A stretch of 6,842 nucleotides of DNA. It comes from Chlamydiota bacterium (lineage in GTDB: Bacteria; Auribacterota; UBA3054; B51-G9). Below the pieces are notes generated by a model. It was not told where the DNA came from. It did not search any database and was given only the letters and a program-made list of their open reading frames with translations. Position 1 is the stretch's first letter, and the number at the start of each line of letters is the position of its first letter. The position numbers were made by a program, and so were the translations under genes. Shown here piece by piece: positions 1 to 5,713 of the stretch. The stretch is taken from positions 1 to 6,842 of the forward strand of contig QMOL01000160.1 of NCBI GenBank assembly GCA_003648225.1, read 5' to 3'.

Positions 1-51
1 ATCTATCCGGCTGCTTACGGAATAATCGTTCTTCTGTGCCCCGCGCTGTGA

Positions 52-67
52 CCGGAAAGTTTCGGGT
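52..67. repeat. Short GC-rich module, second copy of the insert found inside the rhamnosidase gene
   Basis: CCGGAAAGTTTCGGGT matches CCGGAGAGTTTCGGGT at 2639-2654 in 15 of 16 bases. The module is itself an imperfect palindrome (CCGGAAA / TTTCGGG with one mismatch). In the rhamnosidase gene it lies in the loop of a larger palindromic unit; here it stands in non-coding DNA, bordered by more GC-rich sequence on both sides. This suggests a dispersed repeat, of which the copy at 2639-2654 is a nested fragment. Two copies are too few to define its ends. Confidence 0.5.
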
Positions 68-96
68 ATGCCGGGTCATTAGATTTCAACTATTTT

Positions 97-122
97 GACA
101 AAACAATTTACGACAAAACAAT
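97..122. repeat. Two 11-bp direct repeats
   Basis: GACAAAACAAT occurs at 97-107 and again at 112-122, separated by four bases. It lies in AT-rich non-coding DNA next to the GC-rich block at 1-80. It could be a binding site pair, a slippage product or chance in low-complexity sequence. A TTGACA at 95-100 looks like a -35 box, but no -10 box follows at suitable spacing. Confidence 0.4.
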
Positions 123-192
123 CTTTTAAATACAAAAATATATATTTTCTTTTTTATTTATTAATATTAAAACAGTAAATTTATATATTTTC

Positions 193-330
193 TTCTTCGT
201 GTCTTCGTGCCTTAGTGGCTATTATTAATTAATTTTGCCAATATAATTTAATTTTATTATTATTTTGATATTTATTATTTTGTCTAATATTTTATTTTAA
301 TTAGCCACTAAGGCACTAAGGCACTAAGAA
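193..330. repeat. Inverted repeat of octamer arrays around an AT-rich core
   Basis: The arm at 193-222 (TTCTTCGTGTCTTCGTGCCT, continuing TAGTGGCTAT) and the reverse complement of the arm at 301-330 agree in 26 of 30 positions. Each arm has a period of eight: the right arm is CACTAAGG, CACTAAGG, CACTAAG at 306-328. The arms enclose 78 bases of almost pure A/T. This could be a small non-autonomous mobile element, a pair of dispersed repeats or a long stem-loop. From memory, similar CTTCGTG/CCTTAGTGG strings are common in spacers of environmental PVC-type genomes; I could not check this. Confidence 0.7.
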
Positions 331-365
331 TCGGCTTTCGACCTTCAGCCCTTCCCGTCTTCCAA

Positions 366-407
366 CCTGACACCCGACACCTGACACCTGACACCTGACA
401 CCTGTCC
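366..407. repeat. Heptamer tandem array, unit CCTGACA
   Basis: Six consecutive 7-bp units: CCTGACA, CCCGACA, CCTGACA three times, then CCTGTCC. The pyrimidine-rich sequence before it (about 338-365) keeps a degenerate period of seven. It lies in the spacer downstream of the rhamnosidase stop codon. Such heptamer arrays recall the STRR sequences of cyanobacteria. No function can be assigned. Confidence 0.85.
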
Positions 408-411
408 TCAC

Positions 412-435
412 CTTCCCACTGCTCGCGCTGGGAAG
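412..435 (-). terminator. Hairpin just downstream of the rhamnosidase stop, possible terminator without a U-tract
   Basis: CTTCCCA (412-418) pairs perfectly with TGGGAAG (429-435) around a 10-nt loop, six bases after the stop codon at 442-444. In transcript direction the stem is followed by GTGAGGACAGG, not by a run of U, so a classical intrinsic terminator is doubtful. It may be part of the repeat block that follows, or a 3' end-protecting hairpin. Confidence 0.3.
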
Positions 436-441
436 CGCGGC

Positions 442-3018
442 TTACATCTTCAACTTCTTCAGACCTTCTACTACTTCGATTTTATCCTCAACATGCAGCC
501 AAATAGGTACGGGAGTATTTAACTGATATTCAATTCCGTTTTCAGTTTTTTTCCATTGTATGTCGATAACTTTATCTTCAAAAGGCAATGGAATAGAGCC
601 TTTGGCATTTTTAAGATCGCCCGTGTGAAGCTCAAATTTAAAATGCCGATTTCCTTTTTCATAACACGGTTTTAATCCAAGAACATAACGCGAGAGATAG
701 GCTGTAGGCGAAGCTGACCATACATGCGCGTGACTCCAATTCAGATCAAAAACTTCTGCCATTGTTGTTAATCCCTGATTTAAAATCCAACCCCAGCATT
801 TCCGATATTGTTCGAGCACGAAATCCATTTCGTCATTTTTGATAAGCCCCGGGAAAGCAAAATAAGAAAAGTATGGTGTTATGAATTGGTTACCAAGAAC
901 TCCTGGATTAGCAAGTTTTAGAGCATCGGGATTATTCGGAAAACAATTTAAAATATATTTTTTAATAAATTCTATCGCGGAACTTTTGCTTTCGGAAGGA
1001 ATTAAATCGTTTGAAAGAGCTAACGTAACGAAATGGTAACCCAAGGATTCCCAATTATTCGTTTCTTCTATTTCTCTCGAATTAGGACGTTGAGGACAAC
1101 GTCCCTCCAGGTTTAATTCCGGATTTTTCTTTGGAGGGTCGCCGTCCCCGGCGACCTTATTAGCGCGATTTTGTGTATGTCTTATTTTATTTTCAATAAT
1201 TTTTTCGATAATTTTCAGCTCTTTTAAATATTTCTCAGGACTTTTGCCGAGGGCGTCACACCATTCACACATATTTCTAAGTGCTGAATAATAAAATATT
1301 CTTAATGCAAGGCCTGCTTCATTAGTATCTTGCGAGCATCCCCAGTCAATAAAGATCCATCCTAATTCGAGTTTAACTTTATCTTGAAGCAGGTTATTTT
1401 CAAAAGTTTCAAGGTTTTTTTCAGCGGCATGAAAAAGTTCTTCGAGAAAAAGTTTGTCACCGGTTAATTTATAATAATTGTAACACGCGATAACCCATAA
1501 CAATGAAAAACTCTGTAGCCTGTCAACAAATCCGGGGTAAACACCCGGCACCATGCCATCTTCAAAAACTTCATAAGTGGCCTGCCTCAAACTCCTTTTA
1601 AAAGGACGTAAATCTGAATAACCGGTTGTAGCAACAGCTATTGAAGGAAGCTGGTCGCCTAACCATTGTCCACGCTCGCGAGACGGGTTATCGGTAATTG
1701 CATCTTCCGAGCAAGTGCTTAAAGTTCTAATTCCCGCATGCCATATTTTGTTAATCAGATTATCATTGCAGGAAAAGCTACCGATAGGATTTCTGTAATA
1801 AACACGTTCAATAAAACTTTCTTCAATAAATTTTATTTCCGCGGGGTCGGCTTTTATGTGAACTTCAAGAAATCTTCCGCCTTTTGGTGTTATCGGAGAA
1901 AAAGTCTGCTTACCACCACGCGCAATGAAATGAGTGATATTCCGCCGAATGTCAACCGGATCAATTAAGCCGAACGGAACAACTTTTCCATCAGTTAAAT
2001 ATTCACCATAACCGAATTCTACAACCGAACCTTCCGGCAAGTCGATAGTGAAAATTTCTCTTCCGAGGCGTATGCGTCCTAAATCGTATCTCCGCCAAAT
2101 TCCATCGACGGAATTTTCTGGAGGGACGTTGTCATCAACGTCCTTATTTTCAGACGGTTGTAATATTTGCGAATTAGGCCGCTGAGGACAGCGGCCCTCC
2201 ATGTCCTTATTTTCATGCAAATTACGATGATACCACGACAAGCTATCTTTTTCCGGCCAGTCGGGAATTTCTTTTTTTTCGAAATGCCCTGACAAACATC
2301 CTTCAGCTATGTGTGAAAGTTTATGAACAGGGTGAAGTATTTCTGCAAGTTCAAGTGGTTTTGGTATTCCTAATTCCGGAAACACTTCTACCGGAGATTT
2401 CCACAAAGAATCGTCAAAATCTATTTCCTTCCAGTTCAGAGGATTTTTACTTGTATTAACCCATTCTATCCATGAAAAAAGTTCGCTTATTCTTTCTCCG
2501 GAAGGAATATAACCTTCCAGCTTTGTGCATTTCCAGGAAATATGAACGTCGCGCTGTGAAAAGGACGCTGGGGACAGCGTCCCTCCAGTTATTTCACAAT
2601 TGTTGATGGAATTCACATTTGGAGGGTCGCTGCTGCGCCCGGAGAGTTTCGGGTCCTCAGCGACCTTTTTTGTATCATTATTCGTGAGCGCAACGTTGCA
2701 ACTGAAGAAAGGCGGTATTTTTTCGCCTTCAAGTGTTCGCGTTTTTAATCCGTGGTTGTGAACAGTCGCCGAAAGAACATGTTTTCCGGCGGGAAGTTTT
2801 CGCTTTATAATTTCAAATTCAGGATTCGTGATGGGAAATCGTGCCGGTCCCTCGGTAAGAAAATTTCCATCAAGAGAAATTTGAAACCAATGAGCACCGA
2901 GGAGAAGAAATTCCACATCTGTTTCTTTTTCTAAAGAGAAAGAACCGCGGAAAGCGATATAAGTATCTTTTACATTTTCCTTTTCAGAAATCCAGTAATA
3001 TTTTAATTTATGGTTCAT
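442..3018 (-). CDS. GH78-family alpha-L-rhamnosidase-like glycosidase with three in-frame palindromic inserts
   Basis: Predicted inverting glycosidase releasing terminal alpha-L-rhamnose from glycans or glycosides. It has 858 residues, no signal peptide and no membrane segment, so it probably acts in the cytoplasm on imported oligosaccharides. Residues 1-115 resemble the N-terminal beta-sandwich of rhamnosidases (HWFQISLDGNFLTEGPARFP at 43-62). A second beta-rich part spans about 307-405, the (alpha/alpha)6 barrel about 415-785, and a short beta-sandwich the end. The acidic motif DNPSRERGQWLGD (443-455) lines up with D567, E572 and D579 of Bacillus RhaB (here D443, E448, D455). TTMAEVFD (751-758) supplies E755 at the general-base position, followed by SHAHVWSASP (762-771). 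Three segments without family similarity (about 117-153, 272-302 and 620-647) are encoded by palindromic repeats. The start at 3018 is supported by a promoter-like sequence just upstream; there is no Shine-Dalgarno site. Family is confident; exact substrate is unknown, and the inserts could reduce activity. Confidence 0.9.
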   Translation of the reverse strand: MNHKLKYYWISEKENVKDTYIAFRGSFSLEKETDVEFLLLGAHWFQISLDGNFLTEGPARFPITNPEFEIIKRKLPAGKHVLSATVHNHGLKTRTLEGEKIPPFFSCNVALTNNDTKKVAEDPKLSGRSSDPPNVNSINNCEITGGTLSPASFSQRDVHISWKCTKLEGYIPSGERISELFSWIEWVNTSKNPLNWKEIDFDDSLWKSPVEVFPELGIPKPLELAEILHPVHKLSHIAEGCLSGHFEKKEIPDWPEKDSLSWYHRNLHENKDMEGRCPQRPNSQILQPSENKDVDDNVPPENSVDGIWRRYDLGRIRLGREIFTIDLPEGSVVEFGYGEYLTDGKVVPFGLIDPVDIRRNITHFIARGGKQTFSPITPKGGRFLEVHIKADPAEIKFIEESFIERVYYRNPIGSFSCNDNLINKIWHAGIRTLSTCSEDAITDNPSRERGQWLGDQLPSIAVATTGYSDLRPFKRSLRQATYEVFEDGMVPGVYPGFVDRLQSFSLLWVIACYNYYKLTGDKLFLEELFHAAEKNLETFENNLLQDKVKLELGWIFIDWGCSQDTNEAGLALRIFYYSALRNMCEWCDALGKSPEKYLKELKIIEKIIENKIRHTQNRANKVAGDGDPPKKNPELNLEGRCPQRPNSREIEETNNWESLGYHFVTLALSNDLIPSESKSSAIEFIKKYILNCFPNNPDALKLANPGVLGNQFITPYFSYFAFPGLIKNDEMDFVLEQYRKCWGWILNQGLTTMAEVFDLNWSHAHVWSASPTAYLSRYVLGLKPCYEKGNRHFKFELHTGDLKNAKGSIPLPFEDKVIDIQWKKTENGIEYQLNTPVPIWLHVEDKIEVVEGLKKLKM
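1078..1161. repeat. In-frame palindromic pair 3 inside the rhamnosidase gene
   Basis: Two units face each other. Unit 3a: stem GGACGTTG (1085-1092), loop AGGA, stem CAACGTCC (1097-1104), foot CTCC to 1108, outer flank CGAATTAGG (1078-1086). Unit 3b: foot TTTGGAGG, stem GGTCGCCG (1137-1144), loop TCCC, stem CGGCGACC (1149-1156), outer flank CCTTATT (1155-1161). About 22 bases separate the feet. In the rhamnosidase frame 3b reads NKVAGDGDPP and 3a reads EGRCPQRPNS (638-647). The pair adds roughly 28 residues between helices of the catalytic barrel without a stop or frameshift. Confidence 0.9.
2119..2215. repeat. In-frame palindromic pair 2 inside the rhamnosidase gene, reversed arrangement
   Basis: Unit 2a: foot TGGAGG (2119-2124), stem GGACGTTG (2124-2131), loop TCAT, stem CAACGTCC (2136-2143), flank CCTTATTTTCA. 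Unit 2b: flank CGAATTAGG (2170-2178), stem GGCCGCTG (2177-2184), loop AGGA, stem CAGCGGCC (2189-2196), foot CCTCCA to 2201. Here the feet point outward, whereas in pairs 1 and 3 they point toward each other. GTCCTTATTTTCA occurs twice, at 2140-2152 and 2203-2215, enclosing unit 2b. In the rhamnosidase the units read EGRCPQRPNS (274-283) and NKDVDDNVPP (291-300), between the SWYHRNL segment and the conserved GIWRRYDLG strand. Confidence 0.9.
2559..2670. repeat. In-frame palindromic pair 1 inside the rhamnosidase gene, one unit with an enlarged loop
   Basis: Unit 1a: stem GGACGCTG (2563-2570), loop GGGA, stem CAGCGTCC (2575-2582), foot CTCCA to 2587. Unit 1b: foot TTTGGAGG (2618-2625), stem GGTCGCTG (2625-2632), a 25-nt loop, stem CAGCGACC (2658-2665). 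About 30 bases separate the feet, which face each other as in pair 3. The segment translates to residues 117-153 of the rhamnosidase (KKVAEDP...DPP, then GGTLSPAS) and probably forms a loop of the N-terminal beta-sandwich. Unit 1a is read in a different frame from units 2b and 3a. Confidence 0.88.
2633..2653. repeat. 21-bp insertion nested in the loop of palindromic unit 1b
   Basis: The other five units have 4-nt loops. Here the expected loop TCCT survives at 2654-2657, but 21 additional bases separate it from the left stem arm. The length is a multiple of three, so the rhamnosidase frame is kept and seven residues (PKLSGRS) are added. Its core matches 52-67 in 15 of 16 bases, pointing to one repeat inserted into another. 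Confidence 0.65.
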
Positions 3019-3026
3019 AAAGATAA

Positions 3027-3055
3027 ATTATATCATAATGATGATATGAATTCAA
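3027..3055 (-). promoter_or_regulatory. Sigma70-like promoter of the rhamnosidase gene, apparently leaderless
   Basis: On the minus strand TTGAAT (3050-3055, 4 of 6 matches to TTGACA) and a perfect TATAAT (3027-3032) are spaced by exactly 17 bases. Only eight bases (TTATCTTT) separate the -10 box from the ATG at 3018, so transcription would begin at or within a few bases of the start codon. This fits the lack of a Shine-Dalgarno site and suggests a leaderless mRNA. AT-rich DNA gives such matches by chance, so it remains a prediction. Confidence 0.5.
3030..3047. promoter_or_regulatory. Dyad between -35 and -10, candidate operator
   Basis: ATATCAT (3030-3036) and ATGATAT (3041-3047) form a perfect 7-bp inverted repeat around AATG. 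It fills most of the spacer between the -35 and -10 boxes and overlaps the -10 box, where a repressor would block polymerase. No regulator gene is visible in the window, and an AT-rich dyad of this size can arise by chance. Confidence 0.35.
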
Positions 3056-3091
3056 TAATAATATGTCTGTTTTTAACACTATTTGGCAGGA

Positions 3092-3254
3092 AAAGTAGCA
3101 TAAGCTTCCAGCTTATGGGTCGAGATCCGAAGTCCGAGATCCGAGGACAGAGGACGGAGGACAGAGATAACATACCCTGTCGCTTCGCGCCACCCCTTCC
3201 CGATGCTTCGACCGGGACATTCTCCTCTAGAGGGGGATTTAAAGTAGCATAAGC
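3092..3254. repeat. Repeat block bounded by 14-bp direct repeats
   Basis: AAAGTAGCATAAGC occurs at 3092-3105 and exactly again at 3241-3254. The first copy continues into a perfect hairpin, CATAAGCT (3099-3106), loop TCC, AGCTTATG (3110-3117). The second continues differently (AACTTGCCC) and seems truncated. Between them lie the heptamer array and a GC-rich stretch (3172-3236) containing CGCTTCGCG, a TCCCG/CGGGA stem and CCTCTAGAGG. From memory, similar strings occur in intergenic DNA of Bacteroidota and PVC genomes; this was not checked. Confidence 0.65.
3121..3169. repeat. Heptamer tandem array, unit CGAGGAC-like
   Basis: Seven degenerate 7-bp units in register: CGAGATC, CGAAGTC, CGAGATC, CGAGGAC, AGAGGAC, GGAGGAC, AGAGATA. 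The plus strand is purine-rich. The unit differs from the array at 366-407 but shares its period of seven. It lies in the spacer upstream of the rhamnosidase promoter. Confidence 0.8.
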
Positions 3255-3388
3255 AACTTGCCCTGTCATTGGCGGGGGTATAAGGTCTAAGGACTAATTG
3301 CCGGCAGTCACTTTTTAAATCGATGTAGCTGCAAGAGAGTGAAACGAGCTTGCGGTCATTTTGGGTATTTTTACTTCGTTATAATTTA

Positions 3389-5617
3389 TTATTTTTTTCG
3401 GGATTTCAATTCTTTTTGATAAATGCTTTCCAATTCTTTGTACTTTGTTCGCACTTTTTTTATTGATGCCAAAACTTCATCAGCCTGATTAGCTATTCCC
3501 ATGCCGAAATGGTTAAGAGGGTCAATGGATCCATCGGTCTTTGATTTTTTTATGTCCAAAATACTTTTTTCAAGAGAGTCTAATGTAGCATAACAATTGG
3601 CAATCAACTCGGGAACTTGCTTAATATCCCAAAACCTGTAACCTTCTCTTACAACATAAACCGGTGTGGTGTGGGCTCTTGAACCGTCGTGGCCAAACGC
3701 GCATGCGGCAATCCAGGTTCCAAATTCGACATCGAAATCAAAATCAAGTTCAAGGGTTTCTTGTGCCGGATTATCAGAAGTGATTTCCTTAATAATTTTC
3801 CCATGACTGAAAATCATGAGTTTTGCCGGAGAACATCCATTCTTCAAACCGACAGCTTTTGCAGTTACACGCAGAGTTTTGTTTTTCTTAATCAAAATCT
3901 CACTGCCAGGTCCTTCGCCATCTACATGAAAGTCTAACATTGGACCATTGCTGACAAATGTTTTGCCGGAACGAACTGCTTCAAACCAATCATCAGCCGT
4001 AAACTTCTTATTCATAAACGGCAAGAAACTTTTACCCGTGTAAGCATAAATACGAACATCGCCGATACTTCCGCCATAAGGGACATCACTACCTGCCGAG
4101 GCGGCTAATTTATATCCAAGATTTAGAATTTGATAATAAAGTTCAGTGCCTAAGTGGTTAAACTGCAAAATTTCTCCGAAATCAGAATTCCCGAGTGGGA
4201 CTTGCATAAACAGATCGCGCTCAATACCAAATAATTTGTGTGCAAGATGAGCTTGTCCATATAGCCCGCCATCTTCGTGAATTTTTTCCGCCACCTTTTC
4301 ATTCAGCAAATACTGTTCAGGAAAACGAACAAGCTGTTTAAGATTCATACCAACGGCATGTCCCATAAAGTACCTCGGACCTTCCTGTCCGGGAACCAGC
4401 ATGTAGTCGCCGTCAATAACGCGAAATTTTTTACCGAAGCCGCGTTGTGGAAACCAAATCTGACGATGATCGCCCATGCAAAGAATATTTACAACGTGTG
4501 TGTCGGTTGCTTTAGCAAAAGTCAAAAGTTGATAAGCGTCTTTATCGTTCATTATGGCGCCGTGAACGTGGTCATCGCCGGAATACCAACCTTTTTCCGC
4601 CATATTGCTCCATCTTTTCATTTTTGCCGAAAATTTAGTTGTTTCACCGGAACGAATTGTAAACTTATCCTGAATCGGAATGTATTCCACTCCTTTAAAA
4701 ACCGCTATCTCGTATTCGCCGGGAGGCAATCCCATATTAAAAGGCCCGGGAACACAATGGAAATTTTTTCCGAAAAGTGGACCGTTGTATTGTATATAAC
4801 GAACATCTGTACGATATCCGGGCGGTGGAGTTGATGGTTCGAATTGATCGGAAAATTCCAAAGCACCGCCGGGAACACGCATATAATTATCAGTAAGCGA
4901 AACTAAACGTATCATTGCCGGAGTTGACTCTCCGTTTTCGTCTGTCATGCTAAAATCAAGAATTCCTGTTTCGGGAGTTTCAAATGATAAAAAACCACGT
5001 GAGGTTACCGGAGGATTATTTATTGGTGAAAAATATACTGTAATATCACTTTTGCCATGAGGAATATTTCGATAACCTGCCAACGCATAAGTTGTCCCGG
5101 TACTGCAATAAGGAATCAAAACTTCAGGAGTCGCTTCCCATTTTCGTTTCATGTCCCATTTGGCTGTGGTAAAACTTACCGGTCCGTCACAGGTTTTAAT
5201 ACGAAAGATAGCGCCGACCGAATCACCCGTCACACTGAGTTTTTTTTCCAGATCCATTTTAGCAAATCCGGGAATCGAAATATCTACGTCAATTAAATTT
5301 TTGTAATTGTCTAAAAGTTGAATTAATTCTTTGTCTGTTTGTTCAAGCTTTTTTTGCGCTGCTCCGCGTGAAGTGTCATTTGTCGCTCTCGTCATTTCTT
5401 CAGCAACCGTAAGAAAATCCTGATGGATTTTGTCGAGACTATCAAGCTGCTTTTTACTAAATAAATAGCGAAAATGTTCTTGGAGTCCTTTCGCGATAAC
5501 CGCGGCTTCAGGTGGCGATGTTGGCGGCGATAAAACAGGTTGTTGACACATCTCATGCGCGAAACAGAATGAAGAAATGATGGAAATTGTTAGAAAGATA
5601 AATGTTGTTTTTTTCAT
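3389..5617 (-). CDS. Secreted CehA/McbA-type PHP-domain metallohydrolase
   Basis: Predicted exported metal-dependent hydrolase of the PHP superfamily; substrate unknown (relatives act on esters or phosphoesters). The frame is open further upstream, but codon 5615-5617 is preferred as start because it opens a classical signal peptide: KK, a hydrophobic run, then SSFCFA with likely cleavage after A20. That gives 742 residues. Residues 38-108 look helical and charged, 113-338 beta-rich, including PPGEYEIAVFKG, which resembles a carboxypeptidase-regulatory-like fold. The PHP domain spans about 343-568: GDDHVHG (H350, H352), GDH (D383, H384), GQEG (E412), GHAVG (H420), GQAHLAH (H457) and GSDVP (D511). 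The last motif usually reads DxH; here proline occupies the His position, which may be a subgroup trait or reduce metal binding. The C-terminus (668-742) is helical and lysine-rich. No Shine-Dalgarno site is present; the leader is A-rich. Superfamily call is solid, function open. Confidence 0.85.
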   Translation of the reverse strand: MKKTTFIFLTISIISSFCFAHEMCQQPVLSPPTSPPEAAVIAKGLQEHFRYLFSKKQLDSLDKIHQDFLTVAEEMTRATNDTSRGAAQKKLEQTDKELIQLLDNYKNLIDVDISIPGFAKMDLEKKLSVTGDSVGAIFRIKTCDGPVSFTTAKWDMKRKWEATPEVLIPYCSTGTTYALAGYRNIPHGKSDITVYFSPINNPPVTSRGFLSFETPETGILDFSMTDENGESTPAMIRLVSLTDNYMRVPGGALEFSDQFEPSTPPPGYRTDVRYIQYNGPLFGKNFHCVPGPFNMGLPPGEYEIAVFKGVEYIPIQDKFTIRSGETTKFSAKMKRWSNMAEKGWYSGDDHVHGAIMNDKDAYQLLTFAKATDTHVVNILCMGDHRQIWFPQRGFGKKFRVIDGDYMLVPGQEGPRYFMGHAVGMNLKQLVRFPEQYLLNEKVAEKIHEDGGLYGQAHLAHKLFGIERDLFMQVPLGNSDFGEILQFNHLGTELYYQILNLGYKLAASAGSDVPYGGSIGDVRIYAYTGKSFLPFMNKKFTADDWFEAVRSGKTFVSNGPMLDFHVDGEGPGSEILIKKNKTLRVTAKAVGLKNGCSPAKLMIFSHGKIIKEITSDNPAQETLELDFDFDVEFGTWIAACAFGHDGSRAHTTPVYVVREGYRFWDIKQVPELIANCYATLDSLEKSILDIKKSKTDGSIDPLNHFGMGIANQADEVLASIKKVRTKYKELESIYQKELKSRKK

Positions 5618-5713
5618 AATAGTATAGTTTTTTTTAGTGGAAATTAATTTTGAGTACAAAATAAATTTAGTATTTAAAGTCATAAATGAATTAGCTATGC
5701 GAATTAAAATTTT

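Larger units (their letters stand above)
1..441. other. Non-coding, repeat-rich region downstream of the rhamnosidase gene
   Basis: No convincing gene was found. The first 80 bases are more GC-rich than the rest and hold a copy of a short module that also occurs inside the rhamnosidase gene. Positions 81-300 are extremely AT-rich. Positions 193-330 form an inverted repeat of octamers, 366-407 is a heptamer array and 412-435 a hairpin. On the minus strand an ATG at 77-79 opens a frame of 26 codons that runs off the left edge (MTRHTRNFPV...). On the plus strand a frame starting at base 3 is open for about 32 codons. Neither has a recognisable product or ribosome binding site, so neither is called as a gene. 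A gene start just beyond the left edge cannot be excluded. Confidence 0.6.
3019..3388. other. Spacer between PHP gene and rhamnosidase gene, mosaic of repeats
   Basis: No gene is supported. Short open frames on both strands around 3010-3269 are translations of repeat DNA with no recognisable product. From right to left the rhamnosidase promoter is followed by a small hairpin (3099-3117), a heptamer array (3121-3169), a GC-rich block with the palindrome CCTCTAGAGG (3224-3233) and a truncated copy of the hairpin flank (3241-3254). Positions 3331-3353 hold a weak GCAAG/CTTGC hairpin downstream of the PHP gene. It lacks a U-tract, so no terminator is called there. Confidence 0.6.

Noticed and set aside
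1..79. Partial minus-strand frame starting at ATG 77-79 (MTRHTRNFPV...)
   Set aside because: Only 26 codons, no clear ribosome binding site, and it overlaps the repeat module at 52-67; undecidable without sequence to the left.
1738..1968. Plus-strand open frame of 76 codons
   Set aside because: Antisense to the catalytic part of the rhamnosidase, with no upstream signals and no recognisable product.
1078..2670. CRISPR array interpretation of the regularly built palindromic units
   Set aside because: Units occur in alternating orientation, are translated within a conserved enzyme, lack regular spacers, and no cas gene is present.
3010..3269. Overlapping short open frames on both strands (about 80 codons each)
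   Set aside because: They translate heptamer and palindromic repeat DNA; low-complexity composition and overlap with the rhamnosidase promoter argue against a gene.
3331..3353. GCAAG/CTTGC hairpin as terminator of the PHP gene
   Set aside because: Stem of five pairs, loop of 13 and no U-tract on the minus strand.
4277..4834. Plus-strand open frame of 185 codons
   Set aside because: It lies fully opposite the conserved PHP domain, its translation resembles no family, and the minus strand carries the signal peptide and metal-binding motifs.
5621..5626. TATACT as -10 box of the PHP gene
   Set aside because: Only three bases separate it from the preferred ATG, so transcription would begin inside the gene, and no -35 match lies 17 bases upstream.
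5615..5683. Start of the PHP gene at the upstream ATG (5683)
   Set aside because: It would place 22 residues before the signal peptide; the ATG at 5617 begins directly with the KK-hydrophobic pattern.
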